Program-made: the position numbers and the translations under genes
Shown here: one piece after another, positions 50,815 through 63,720 of the stretch
How the letters are laid out: every line of letters begins with the position of its first letter
How positions within the stretch are numbered: the stretch's first letter is position 1
NCBI RefSeq assembly: GCF_024679095.1
Contig: NC_066516.1
Coordinates: 22,298,035 to 22,362,034, forward strand
Length of the DNA: 64,000 bases
Reading direction: 5' to 3'
Source: Eriocheir sinensis
Taxonomy: Eukaryota; Arthropoda; Malacostraca; Decapoda; Varunidae
Notes under the pieces: generated by a model
Seen by the model: the letters and a program-made list of their open reading frames with translations, nothing else
Told to the model about the DNA's origin: nothing
The model's database searches: none

Positions 50815-51401
50815 ATCGGAGGCTCAGAGAATAATTTCATAGTCATCTTTTTTGTCATTTTTATTTATTAGATTTTTTTTATCCATTACGATGTTTTCTT
50901 TTGATCCTCGAGTCATCCCCCCCTCCCCCTCCCTGTCCCCCGCCTCTCCTCTGCCCCCGGCCCCTCCCCGTTCCCGCCCCCGCCCCCAACCCCGAGGAGG
51001 GACGCGTCACGGAATGATAGATTTATTATTTTTTTTTTCATGATGGAGATGGAAGATTTATTTATTTATTTTTGCTTGTCGCCCTGCGTGTCAATCTAGC
51101 CCCGATGCTGAGAAGAGGAGGAGGAGGAGGAGGAGGAGGAGGAGGAGGAGGAGGAGGAGGAAGAGGAGGAGGTGTCAAGTTGGAGAAGAAGGATGAAGGA
51201 AGTAGAAAAAAAATATGAAACGAGTAAGAGTCCTGAAGGATTTGGGAAGGAAAGTTCGAGATAAAAAATATGAGAGGAGATTAAAGAAAATAGGTTAAAG
51301 GAAAAAAAAACAAAAAACAAATGTGTGGAAATTGTATAATATAACATTAACTCTTCATCTTTTGTTCATCATTTTACATTAACTCTTATTCTCTTCTGCA
51401 G
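50813..51401. other. Non-coding, with AGG array
   Basis: C-rich patch at 50910-51000 and (AGG)n at about 51115-51170. It ends in a good acceptor-like TTATTCTCTTCTGCAG at 51386-51401. Confidence 0.5.
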
Positions 51402-51443
51402 GTGAGAGAGGCGCGTCTCTTCCCCATCCCTCGGCAGGTGGTG
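51402..51443 (+). CDS. Candidate small internal exon
   Basis: Strong acceptor (TTATTCTCTTCTGCAG) and donor GTGAGT at 51444 bound 42 nt. Joined to the candidate exon at 23451-23481 it stays open (GERGASLPHPSAGG) and keeps phase 1. The intron would be about 28 kb. Short exons with good borders arise by chance, so this is tentative. Confidence 0.2.
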
Positions 51444-51510
51444 GTGAGTACTTACCAATGGCCTTCAGGAGTTGTATCGCCCTTATTGTCTTTGATTCAT
51501 AGGTCAGTAT

Positions 51511-51696
51511 TATAGGACACCCTCGCTTCTCATATCAGCTATTTCTAAAGGTCAAAGAGGGGGTCAGTCTGGTTCTAATGAGTGTTTCTTCAGGTTCATG
51601 GTACAGAAGAAGGGTCAAACTACCACCAGGGTCATGAAACTACTCCTGGAAATGCCCACTACCCCTACGAAAGCCTTGTTAAATAGGTGTTCTTGG
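51511..51696 (+). repeat. Interspersed repeat family A, copy 2
   Basis: Closely matches 25711-25894, including CAGCTATTTCTAAAGGTCAA, GAGTGTTTCTTCAGGTTCA and ACTACTCCTGGAAATGCCCA. It ends just before a TTAA-flanked element. Confidence 0.75.
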
Positions 51697-51725
51697 GCAA
51701 CGAAATGTCTTATATTACGACTTAA

Positions 51726-51966
51726 CCCGTACACTGCGAATGGCACTGATTTGGCCTTCACTGGTAGCCTGGTAACATCGAGTCCCAGGTCTTTCTCTGC
51801 CTCTGTGGTGGATAGTGGAGTGTTTCCCATGTGGTATTGGTATGCTGGATTTCCCCTCCCACGGTGCATGACTTTACATTTTTCTTCATTGAGTTGTAGC
51901 AGACACTTTTTATTCCACCTCTGTAGCTTGGTGAGGTCTTCATGTAGGAAATCCGCAGTCAAGGGG
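51726..51966 (-). mobile_element. TTAA-flanked piggyBac-like MITE carrying a reverse-transcriptase fragment, copy 1
   Basis: TTAA lies at both borders (51722-51725 and 51967-51970). The ends are CCCGTACACTGCGAAT and, in complement, CCCCTTGACTGCGGAT, matching at 12 of 16 positions. On the minus strand the interior reads DFLHEDLTKLQRWNKKCLLQ, NEEKCKVMHRGRGNPAYQYH and TTEAEKDLGLDVTRL, a conserved part of non-LTR reverse transcriptase. At 54733-54977 an element of almost the same length has the same ends and the same fragment in the same relative orientation. TTAA with CCC ends is the piggyBac signature. Confidence 0.75.
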
Positions 51967-51970
51967 TTAA

Positions 51971-52264
51971 GGTATTGTCCTTCTACACGAGGCATACATG
52001 TACTGGGCCAGGTGGTTAATGACGTCCTGATTGACTCTTATGTTTGATGCTGCACCTGTCTTGATTACGTAATTCATGTCATTAGTTGCCCTCGTCTCCT
52101 ACATTCCTTGGTATGATGCTTAATGAGGGTTATCTTCAGTGCGTTATGCGGTTAATGATGCGTTAATTAACCTTTATGGCTAATGCTGCACCTGCTTTGA
52201 ATGCTGACTAAAGGCTGTCATTAGGTGCCATCGTTTCTTATATTTCTTGGTATTTTCTTTTTAC
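51971..52264. other. Non-coding, weakly duplicated
   Basis: The phrase AATGATG-GTT/CTTAATTAA-CCTT-TG-TGATGCTGCACCTG recurs at about 52020, 52155 and 52420, suggesting an old tandem or interspersed repeat. No gene. Confidence 0.4.
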
Positions 52265-52385
52265 ATCAAAGGATGCGGCTCAAGGGGAACAAAAAGAGTA
52301 CAAAACAAAAGCCCGCTACTCGCCGCTCCCACAAATGTAAAGAGTAAAGAGTAGCCAAAAGAGAGGTCAATTTCGGGAGGGTGCG
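52265..52385. repeat. Fragment of an interspersed repeat
   Basis: The segment GATGCGGCTCAAGGGGAACA through AGAGAGGTCAATTTCGGGAG resembles, from memory, a sequence common in decapod transcripts and genomes. There is no second copy in this window, so the call rests on recognition alone. Confidence 0.35.
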
Positions 52386-52541
52386 TAATGAGGGTAATCT
52401 TCACTGGGTAAGGTGGTTAATGATGTCTTAATTAAGCCTTGTGACTGATGCTGCACCTGTCTTGGCTATTGACCCTCATGCGTTGTGGTGCTTCTGATTC
52501 TCGAGTTTCTTGGGGTCGCATTAAAAGACATATCGCTCCCT

Positions 52542-52724
52542 AAGAACACATACTTGACAAGGCTTTCGTAGGAGTGGTGGGCATTTCCAGGGGTAGTTTT
52601 ATGACCCTGGTGGTAGTTTGACCCTTCTTCTGTAGCCTGAGCCTAAAGAAAACACTTATTAGAACCTGATCGATCCCCCCTTTGACCTTTAGAAATAGCT
52701 GATGTGAGAAGCGAAAGTGTCTTG
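52542..52724 (-). repeat. Interspersed repeat family A, copy 3
   Basis: Reverse-complement copy of the repeats at 25711 and 51511, with TTTGACCTTTAGAAATAGCT and TTTCCAGGGGTAGTTTTATG. Confidence 0.75.
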
Positions 52725-53079
52725 TTGTATCAGCCTTGGTGTTCCCCTGAGTGAGGGTTAACTGGTGGCCTGACGCGGCAGGGTGCTCCGTCGTGTCCTG
52801 ATTAAGGGTGGGTGGGTGGGTGGGGGGGGGTTGCGTTAAAATTGAAGCATATACATTTACTTATTCTTGAGATATTTAAATAAGAGTTAGGATTTTGTTT
52901 TAAGTTAGGGGATGTTAATAAAGAGAAGAACAGTGGTTTAATGGAAGAGGTACAGAAGGAAAATGGGGTTAGGGTTGCCGGGGGTGAGGTTTAAGGATGG
53001 CTATTCTAAAATTAAAGGAAATGGGGTCAGGATTGCCTTAAACTATGCGGTGGACGGTGCACCTCAGTTAAGTCTCGTT

Positions 53080-53275
53080 CAACGTTGTCAGATTGTCGTA
53101 CTCAACCTCTTATATCTACCAACTGACGACCCAAAAACTGTCTCCTGGTGGTCCCAATAACTAGATTCATTTATATTTATCGTTAAAATAGTTAATTCTT
53201 CATGTTTCTTGGCAATAGTTAGGCGTCAGAAACCGGTAAAAACTATGCTCTGAGAACGATAATCTGACAACGGTG
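53080..53275. mobile_element. hAT-like MITE, copy 2 (196 bp)
   Basis: Ends CAACGTTGTCAGATTGTCG and, in complement, CACCGTTGTCAGATTATCG, followed by TACTCA or TTCTCAGAGC. A perfect 8-bp direct repeat GTCTCGTT borders it (53072-53079 and 53276-53283). It has exactly the same length as the copy at 49684-49879. The interior is diverged but shares the CGGTTTCTGA / TCAGAAACCGG block. Confidence 0.9.
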
Positions 53276-53283
53276 GTCTCGTT

Positions 53284-53609
53284 ACAAAATCAGATTCATT
53301 TTAATCCTAACTGTGGGAATATTTATGTACGTGTGCTTAGTACTTGGTTTATTTCTTTACCGCATGAAAAAAATATTAATGAGCCTCGATTTAACTTTGA
53401 TGCGCAGCCAGATACGTGTCACGCTTTTTTACTTTATTTTTTCTCCCTTTGATCGATGTCATTTGCGTCAAGATGATTTATTTTATCTGAGAGTCCACAT
53501 GTTTTTTTTTTTTTCAACATTAAAGGCGTAAATATCAAGACGACGGGGAAAGGAAAAAGGAGCGGTTTATTCATGCTTAGAACGCTTGGGAATATTGCAG
53601 AAGAGATAC

Positions 53610-53610
<1 letters not shown>
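53284..53610. other. Non-coding, no feature recognised
   Basis: AT-rich sequence without a supported exon or repeat. Confidence 0.4.

Positions 53611-53684
<74 letters not shown>
53611..53684. repeat. (GT)n microsatellite
   Basis: Nearly pure GT run of about 74 bp immediately before a retrotransposon fragment. Confidence 0.95.
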
Positions 53685-53686
<2 letters not shown>

Positions 53687-53691
53687 TGTGT

Positions 53692-54260
53692 TTTGTAGAC
53701 TTCGAGAAAGCATTCAATACAGTGAGGAATGAATATTTGCTGAAAATGATACAGGATTTAGGAATAGATTAGGTGGGTATCTGGGTGATAATTTAATCTG
53801 AATTGAAGAAGAAAAAAACAAAAAAAAAACGGCGGTGAGAATGTGCAGCAGTAAGACCAACTGAACTGACATAGAGGGGGAGGGGTGCGCCGAGGACTGT
53901 ACCGTCGCCAGATTTCTTTTCGTTGTACAGTCAGATGGTTAGGGAGGGTGTGAAGGGCATGGACGGAATTACAGTCGGCGGAGAGAACATAAATAACATG
54001 AGGTATGCCGATGACACTGTGTTCATAGCGGGTTCCGAAGAATAAAAAGTACAGAAAGGAATGTCCAAGGAAGAAATACATTGAAGATAATAAATCCAAA
54101 ACGGAGCATATGGTGATAACGAAGAAGGAAGAAGGATTGAAGAATGTTATGATGAAGAATGCTCAAGGAGAGGACTGAAGATCAACAAAGCCCAAACAGA
54201 GTGTATTGCAATAACGAAGAAGAAAGAAGGGTTGAATCTCCATATCACCAGTCAAGAAAT
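53692..54260 (+). pseudogene. Decayed non-LTR reverse-transcriptase fragment
   Basis: The + strand encodes VDFEKAFNTVRNEYLLKMIQ, then after frame changes MVREGVKGMDGITVGGENIN, followed by the catalytic MRYADDTVFIAGSEE, and later LKINKAQTECIAITKKKEG. The YADD box identifies a reverse transcriptase. Several stops and frameshifts make it non-functional. There is no endonuclease domain and no 3' tail in view. Confidence 0.85.
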
Positions 54261-54379
54261 AACAGTCAAACAGGTCGCAAGTGTTGTTGTTGTTGCTGTT
54301 GTTGTTGTAAAAAGTTAAAGAAAAAGTGAAAGAAATGGTTATGTCCAACAGCTGCTGACACAAAAACATCACATCGCAT

Positions 54380-54720
54380 AATTACAAGCCTCCATTTCCT
54401 CCCTCTCATGTTTTTAGAGCTGCGTCTAATGAGTGCTTCAGACCAATAGACAAATAAAATAAAATTCCCGCCAGGCTCCCACGTGTGCCTCTGAGCCCGG
54501 CAGATTAAACAGGTGTCCAGTCCAGGCGGAGATTAAACGTGTCAAAACAGGAAACATGATTTGGTATCTGCAGGAAAAAAAGCCACTTCGCTTCATATAA
54601 TTTTTTCATGCCAAACCAAATGAATCAGTAATGCCCGAGGAAAGAGTTCACGCGTTTGCTGTTTGTTTATACTCGGTGACCTGAAACGCCGAAGCTGTAG
54701 ACCATGATCGACACCTTCGT
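54380..54720. promoter_or_regulatory. Longest high-complexity island of the repeat-rich half, candidate cis-element
   Basis: About 340 bp without simple repeats. It contains CACGTG (E-box), two AGATTAAAC blocks about 30 bp apart, TGTTTGTTTAT (forkhead-like) and CATAATTACA. It is not coding in any frame. Function is inference. Confidence 0.25.
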
Positions 54721-54732
54721 CTGTCTCTTTAA

Positions 54733-54977
54733 CCCATTGGATGCGAATTTCTTACAAGAAGACATCACCAAGCTACAGGAGTGGAACAAAAAGTGGCTGC
54801 TACAATTTAGTGAAGAAAAATGTAAGGTCATGCATCTTGGGAGGGGAAATCCAGCATACTAATACCACATGGAAAACACTCCACTACCCATGCACCACAG
54901 AGGCACAGAAAGACCTGGGAGTATATGTAACTAGGCTACCAGTGAAGGTGAAATCCGTGCCAATCGCAGCGGACGGG
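54733..54977 (+). mobile_element. TTAA-flanked piggyBac-like MITE carrying a reverse-transcriptase fragment, copy 2
   Basis: TTAA at 54729-54732 and 54978-54981. The ends are CCCATTGGATGCGAAT and, in complement, CCCGTCCGCTGCGATT. The interior reads NFLQEDITKLQEWNKKWLLQ, SEEKCKVMHLGRGNPAY, then a frameshift. The element is 245 bp against 241 bp for the copy at 51726-51966, and the two align from end to end in the same relative orientation. Confidence 0.75.
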
Positions 54978-55060
54978 TTAACTGACGAAGGCATGTACCC
55001 AAAGACACCTTACATCATCACCTCCATCACAGTGACTGCCTTCCTTGCGTCTCACTCAGG

Positions 55061-55387
55061 CCTGTATTCTCAGACGCTTTCGGCTCTCACAACACATATA
55101 TCCATCGGCCGAAAAGATTAGTCGGATTCTCATGGTGCAGAAACCTTGTCAAACTGCTACTACGCTAATAAAAACTACCTCTTGAAATACCCAAACCTTC
55201 TACAAAAGCCTTATCATATGTGATGTTTATGCCCCGAAATGCAGATGCAGAAGCCATGTAAAACTGCCGCTGGGCTCAGAAAACTACCCATGGCAATACC
55301 CGCAACGTCCACGAAAGCCCGTCACATGACCTTGCAGTTGCGGCGCCAAGGCAAACACCACAATATAATCATCTACGAAAGCCTTAT

Positions 55388-55390
<3 letters not shown>
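55061..55390 (+). repeat. Diverged relatives of repeat family A, two partial copies
   Basis: CTACAAAAGCCTTATCA (55200) and CATCTACGAAAGCCTTATCA (55372), each preceded by CTACCTCTTGAAATACCCA- or CTACCCATGGCAATACCCG-like blocks, resemble the CCTACGAAAGCCTTGTCAA end of family A. Identity is low. Confidence 0.45.
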
Positions 55391-57060
<1,670 letters not shown>

Positions 57061-57140
57061 CTCTCTCTCTCTCTCATCCCTATTTTTTTTCCTCACGCTT
57101 CTCTTTCCTCCATGGTAATCTTGGAATGCTTAAGGCTAAT

Positions 57141-57171
<31 letters not shown>

Positions 57172-57669
57172 GGAGGAGGAGGAGGAGGAGGAGGAGGAGG
57201 AGGAGGACAGATGTAATAATTAAGAGTGTGTGAAGGTTTTGTTTTCGTCTGTGTGTGTCTGTCTGTGTGTCTGTCTGTGTGTCTGTCTGTGTGTCTTTCT
57301 GTGTATGTTTGTGTCTGTATGTGTCTCTATCTGTCTTTCTGTCTGTCTGTTTGTTTCTCCTTTAACAACTCTATTTTGCTTTTATGGTAGAATGGAAGGA
57401 ACACGAGGGGGAAGAGGGGAGTGGCAACGAGGAGGAGGAGGAGGAGGAGGAGGAGGAGGAGGAGGAGGCGGCAAAAGGAGGCCTGGGTGTCTACTTTTAA
57501 CACTTTGAGGAAAGATATGTCCCACGAACTCACTTTTCCCTCCACGCTATTGTCTCACCTCCTCCTTCTCCTCCTCCTCCTCCTCGTCCTCTTTCTCCTC
57601 CTCCTCCTCCTCCTCCTCCTCTCAGCGCTGTCCCATGACGTTATATATTTTCTTCTTTTTAAACTGCCG

Positions 57670-57719
<50 letters not shown>

Positions 57720-58545
57720 TTTCACACTTTTCAGGCACAGGTCATTGTGTCAGCGCATGTCAACACTCCCTTTCATCGCTGTGCGCCCATGATATCCCTT
57801 CCTATTATTTCGTTTATTGATAACTGCGGATTTCCCTTCTATTCATTTTTTTTCTTCAGGTTTTCTTAGTTAACTCAAAAATTATCCTCTGAATCATATC
57901 TTTGTTATGTTTGTTATTTCACGGTATTTCTTCTTCATTTTACGATTCAGTTTTTTTTTTATATATGTCTTTTTGTACCTCTTTCAGACTCCCCTATCTT
58001 TCCTTTCCTTCCCTTCCCTTCCCTATCCTTCCTTTGCCTTCCTTTTCTTTCCTCTCCTTTCCTTTCCTTCCCTTCCCTTCCCTTCCCTTCCCTCCTTTTC
58101 CTTTCCTCTCCCTTATCTTTCTTTCCCTTTCCTTTCCTTCCCTTCTCTTCTCTTTCTTTGCTATGTCTTCCCTTCCATTAGGCTTTCTCTCCTTCCTTTA
58201 CCTTTCTTTGCCATTCTCCTTTACCTTGCCTTTCCTTCGAGTCCTTACCTTGCATTGCCTTTCCTTGCCTTCGCTTTCTCTACCTCACCGTGTCGCTCCT
58301 TACCTGGGACGTTACCTGAAGATGTGTCCCGCCGCATCGTCGAAAGGAATGTCATTGCTGTTATTCTTTTTTTTTTTTATGCTTTTTGTTTCTTTAGTTT
58401 TCCTTCTCCATTTCCCATTTTTCTTCCTAGTCTGTCTGTTACCTTTTATTTCTACCTTCTTAATCCACCTCTTCTTGTTTTTGCTCTTGTTGTTTTTATT
58501 CTTGTTTTGGGATTTGTTTTATGTTCTTTTTCTAGTTTTTTTTCA
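57061..58545. repeat. AGG/CTC arrays and CCTTC-rich DNA
   Basis: AGG at 57149-57208 and 57431-57468, TGTC variants at 57250-57350, CTC at about 57559-57621, TC at about 57674-57713, and CCTTC/CTTTC repeats at about 58003-58140. No gene. Confidence 0.85.
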
Positions 58546-58750
58546 CCTTCTTCTTCTTCTTCTTCTTCTTCTTCTTCTTCTTCTTCTTCTTCTTCTTCTT
58601 CTTCTTCTTCTTCTTCTTCTTCTTCTTCTTCTTCTTCTTCTTCTTCTTCTTCTTCTTCTTCTTCTTCTTCTTCTTCTTCTTCTTCTTCTTCTTCTTCTTC
58701 TGCTTCTTCTTCTTCTTCTTCTTCTTCTTCTTCTCCTCCTCCTCCTCCTC
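58546..58750. repeat. (TTC)n array, about 200 bp
   Basis: Nearly pure TTC/CTT with one TGC interruption near 58700. A homopurine-homopyrimidine mirror sequence of the type that can form intramolecular triplex DNA. Confidence 0.95.
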
Positions 58751-59320
<570 letters not shown>

Positions 59321-60408
59321 AGAGGTGAGGAGAGGAGGGAAGGTAAGATATATAGGAGGAGGAGGAGGAGGAAGGGAAGATAGGACAGGAGAGGAGATGG
59401 GGAGAGAGTGGGAAGTGGTTTAACGAAGAGAGGAAATAAGGGGGAGAGAAAAAGTGAGAGAAAGGAGAGGAGGGAAGGTAAGATAGAAAATAGACAGGGA
59501 AGAGAAGAGCAAGGGAGGGGAAGGGAGAGCTCGGAAGGGAGGAAAAAAAAAAAGGTAATATGACGAACACAGAAAAGAGAGAGGAGAAGAGGAGAGAAAA
59601 AGGGAGATAAGATAGAAGGGAGAGAGAAGTGAGGGGAATTAAAGGGAATGAGGAAGGAGGAGAGGGGAGGTAAGATAGAAGAGAAGGAGGGAGAGGTAAG
59701 AAGAGGGGAAGAGAAGATAGATGGCGCAAAGAGATGGAAGAGGAGGGAAGGAAAAAAAGGGAAGATAAGAACGAGATGAGAGGGAGAGAAGGAGGAGGGA
59801 GAAGGGGAGATGAAACGGTGTGTGGAGATGGAAGATAATGGGGAGGAGGAGTAATGGGAAGAGAGGAAAGAGTGAGAAGGGAGGGAGGAGGAATGATGCA
59901 GAGAGAGAGGAAAGAATGAAAAGGGAAGGAGGATTTTAATGGTGGCGGGCTGTTGAAGGAATGGAGGAAGGGAGGCAGAGAGGAGAGGAGAGGAGAGGAG
60001 GGGAGAAGAAGGGAAGGAGAGAGAAGCGAGGGAGGGATGGAGAAGGGAAGGAGGATTTTAATGGTGGCGGGCTGTTGAAGGAATGGAGGAAGGGAGGCAG
60101 AGAGGAGAGGAGAGGAGAGGAGGGGAGAAGAAGGGAAGGAGAGAGAAGCGAGGGAGGGATGGAGAAGGGAAGGAGGAGGAAAAGGGTGAAGGAAGGAAGT
60201 AAGGAAGAAGAAATGAACGGGAAGAAAAGAAGAAGAAAGAAAATGATGTGAAGTAAAGAAGCAAAGGAATGGAAACAGAACAAATGAAGAAGCGGAGAAA
60301 CGAAGAGGGAAGAGAGGGAAGGAAAGAAGACAATATTGAAGGAAGGAAGAAAGGAGTGAGAGAGCCAAATAGGAGCGGAGGGAAGGAAAGAAGAAGAGAA
60401 AGATGAGG

Positions 60409-60478
<70 letters not shown>

Positions 60479-61080
60479 AGGAGAGAAGAGAGAGAGGAAG
60501 AGGAGAAGGGAAGGGAGAGAGAGATAACAGAGGGGTAAGAAGGGAAAAGGGAGAAGGAAAGGAAGAATGGAAAAGGAAGGAAAGGAGCAATGAAAATATA
60601 AGGGGAGAAGAGAAAGGAGAGGAGAGGTATGGGAGGGAGAGGAAAGAGAAGATGGAAGAAAGAGAGGATGAAAAAATTAAAAGAACAGAAAGAAAGGAAA
60701 GCATAGAAATAAAAGGGAATGGAAGCGGAGAAAGTGGAAGGGAAGGAAAGAGAAAGAAAGGGAAAGGGATAAAAAAGAAGAGGAGGAAAGGGAAGGGGAG
60801 GGAAGGGAATGGAAGGAATGGAAGAGAAAGGAAGGGAAGAAAAGGGAAACAAGGTAAAGGAATGGAACGAAAGAGGAAGGGAAGGGAAGGGGAAGGAATG
60901 GAAGAGAGAGGAAGGGAAGAAAAGGGAAACAAGGTAAAGGAATGGAAAGAGAGAGGAAGGGAAGGGAAGGGGAAGGAATGGAGGAGAAAGAAAGAAAGGG
61001 AAGGAAAGGGTAAAAACGGAAAGGAATGGAAAGAGAGAGGAAGGGAAGGGAAGGGGAAGGGAAAGGAGGGGAAGGGAGGA
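59321..61080. repeat. Purine-rich tract with duplications
   Basis: About 1.75 kb of almost only A/G. A 122-bp unit is duplicated essentially exactly (59931-60052 and 60053-60174), beginning GGATTTTAATGGTGGCGGGC. GA lies at 60411-60473. A roughly 73-bp unit (GGAAGGGAAGAAAAGGGAAA plus CAAGGTAAAGGAATGGAA) repeats near 60829-60960. The 684-codon minus-strand frame over this tract is compositional. Confidence 0.9.
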
Positions 61081-61365
61081 GCACTGGACCACTTCTTCAT
61101 CTTTACTCCGATTCTCTCTTTTTCCTTTTGTTTGTCGTCCGATGCGTCTCAATTTTTACCTCGCTTCCTTTTTTTTTCTTTTTTTTCATCGTCACTCCTT
61201 TCCTGTCCTCTCTCCCTTGTCGTATTCCGTCTCTCGCCTTTATTTCCTTTTTCCCGTCTACACACCCGTTGTATCGACCTTGTTTATTTGTTTGTTTGTT
61301 TGTTTGTTGTTACATCTACTATTGTATCTGTTCAGTCAAGGGTATATGTTTGTCGGGCCATCAGC
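61081..61365. other. Non-coding, pyrimidine-rich
   Basis: CT-rich with (TTTG)n at about 61286-61307. No gene recognised. Confidence 0.4.
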
Positions 61366-61690
61366 AAATTATTCAGTCAGTCAGTCAGTCAGTCAGATAT
61401 TCATTCATTCAGTCAGTCAGTCTTTCAGTCAGTCAATGAATCAGTTAGTCTATCAGTCAGTCAATCAGTCAGTCGGTCAGTCAGATATTCATTCATTCAG
61501 TCAGTTAGTCAATTGGTCAGTTAGTCTTTCAGTCAGTCAATGAATCAGTTAGTCTATCAGTAAGTCAATCAGTCAGTCAGTCAGTCAGATATTCATTCAT
61601 TCAGTCAGTTAGTCAATTGGTCAGTTAGTCTTTCAGTCAATCAATGAATCAGTCTATCAGTCAGTCAATCAGTCAGTCGGTCAGTTAGTT
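61366..61690. repeat. CAGT tetranucleotide array with higher-order units
   Basis: (TCAG)n interspersed with AGATATTCATTCATTCAGTC and AATGAATCAGTTAGTCTATC. The composite unit recurs at about 61395, 61482 and 61587, so this is a higher-order minisatellite. Confidence 0.9.
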
Positions 61691-63038
61691 ATTGGATGAC
61701 TGAAATAATTAATGGAGTAAATGAAGTTAGCTGAGATCTATATGCCTGTCTGAATTTATCAACCTATTTGTCTGAGTCTGTCTAATCCTGTTTCTATCCC
61801 TGTCTATTTATTTACCTATATGTCCACTTTTGTCTCATCAACCTGTCTAGTTAATTATCCATCTGTTTATTCATCTATTTGTGTATCTATCAATCTCTAT
61901 CTTTCTATATGTCAGTCCTCCATGCAATCATCAGTACTCTTTTTTATTAGTAGTCTGCCAGTGGTCTCATTCATCATTTAATCTCCAACTATATATATTT
62001 TTCCAAACTCCCCTTTTTCTCTTATACCCTACCTGTACCTGACCATCTTTTTAATTCATCTTAGTTCTCCTCCTCCTCGTTCTGGCCCTTTCCTTCCCCT
62101 CCAATCACTCCTCCTCCTCCCTCTTTCTCGCTCCTTCTCCTCCCTCTCCCCTCGTCCATTCATTCTGTCCCCCTCGCTTGAAATACTCTCTCTTTCACCA
62201 CTCATCAAGAGCTGTTTTTTTTTTCCCTCCCTCTCACTTTAAAGGTACCTCATGTAGGCTACCTCTCTCACTCTCTCTCCCCTTTCTCTTCCTCCCTCTC
62301 CCTCCATTTTCCTACTCCTCTTCTTTCTCCCCATTTTTCTCTTCTCCTCCCTTCCCCTTGCATCTCTTCCTTTCTCGTTTCTTTCTCTTCTGTTAAAACT
62401 AGTACTGTATCTCTTTTCCCTCTCTCCCTTTCTCTCCCTCCCTCTTTTTCTCATTTTTCCTACTCCTTTCCTCTTCCTTTACCTCTCTTCTTTGCGTCCC
62501 TTCTTTCCCTTCTTTTCTCTCCTTCACTCCTTTTTCTTCCCTCCCTCCCTGCCTTCTTTATCCTCCCTCTCCCTCCACCTTCCCACTCTTTTCCTCTCTC
62601 CCTGTTTATTCCTTCGTCTCCCTTCCCTTTACGTCCCTTCTCCCCCCTCCCCCCCCTTTCTCTCCTATCTAAATACTATCTCATGTACTAACCTTCCCTC
62701 CATTTATGTCTGTCTCTATTTCCGTCTGTTGTCTGTCTGTCTGTCATAACTGTCTGTGTATGTCTGTCTGTCTCTTCTCTTCTCTTCTCCTCTCTTCTCT
62801 TCTCTTCTCTTCTCTCCTTCTCTTCTTTCCTCTCCTTCTCTCCTCTTCTCTCCCCTTCCCTTTCTCTCTCCTTTCCTTCCTTCTTTCCCTTCTTCTTTTC
62901 TTCTCCTTCCTTCTCTTCTTTCTTTTTCTTCCTCCTTTTTCCTCCTCCTCTGTCCCTCCATCCTCTCTCCTTCTCTCTCGTCTCTTAATAAGTTCATTAA
63001 GAGTGTCCGATACGCGTATAATGAACACACTGGTTGTT

Positions 63039-63091
<53 letters not shown>

Positions 63092-63720
63092 TCTTCTTCT
63101 TCTTTTTCTCAACATTAAATTCTTTCCCCTCAATCTCCTCTTTCTCCTCTACCTCCTGGCTGCCTTCCATTCCCTCCTCCTCTCCTTCCTCCTCCTCCTC
63201 CTCTTTCTCTTCCTCCTCCTCATAGTTGATGTCTTCCTCTCCGTTTTTTCCTCCTCCCTCCCCTTTCTTTTCTTTCTCGTTCACTCTTTTCCTCCTCTGA
63301 ACACAAGCTTTTTTCCTCTCTGTCTTTCATATTAATTTTTCCTTCCTTTCTTTCATTTTTCTTTCTTTTTCCTTCTATTTATTTGCCTTTTTTTTATCTT
63401 TCTCTCCTTGTTTCCTTTTTTTGCATGTTTGTTTGTTTCTGTGTTTCTTTCTTTTTTCATTTTTCTTGCTTACTCTTTCCTTCCTTATTTCTTTCTCTCT
63501 GTTTTTTTCTATCTTTCTTTTCTTTCTTTCTCCCTTTCTTTCCTTCTTTCCTTCTTATTTTCTCTCTTGCTTCTATTTTTTTTTTCTTACGCTTTTCCTT
63601 TCCTTTTTCACGATTTATCTATCAAACTGTCTATATCTATCTATGTTTATCTATCTGTCAATCTCTATCTATCTCTATCTATCTATGTATTTATATCTAT
63701 CTATCTATCTATCTCTTAAC
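61691..63720. repeat. Pyrimidine-rich DNA with CTAT, TCTTC and TC arrays
   Basis: CTAT/CTGT variants at 61740-61910, CT-rich DNA to about 63030 with TCTCTTC repeats at 62772-62830, TC at about 63040-63088, and TATC/CTAT at about 63625-63716. Ser/Leu/Phe open frames are compositional. Confidence 0.8.
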
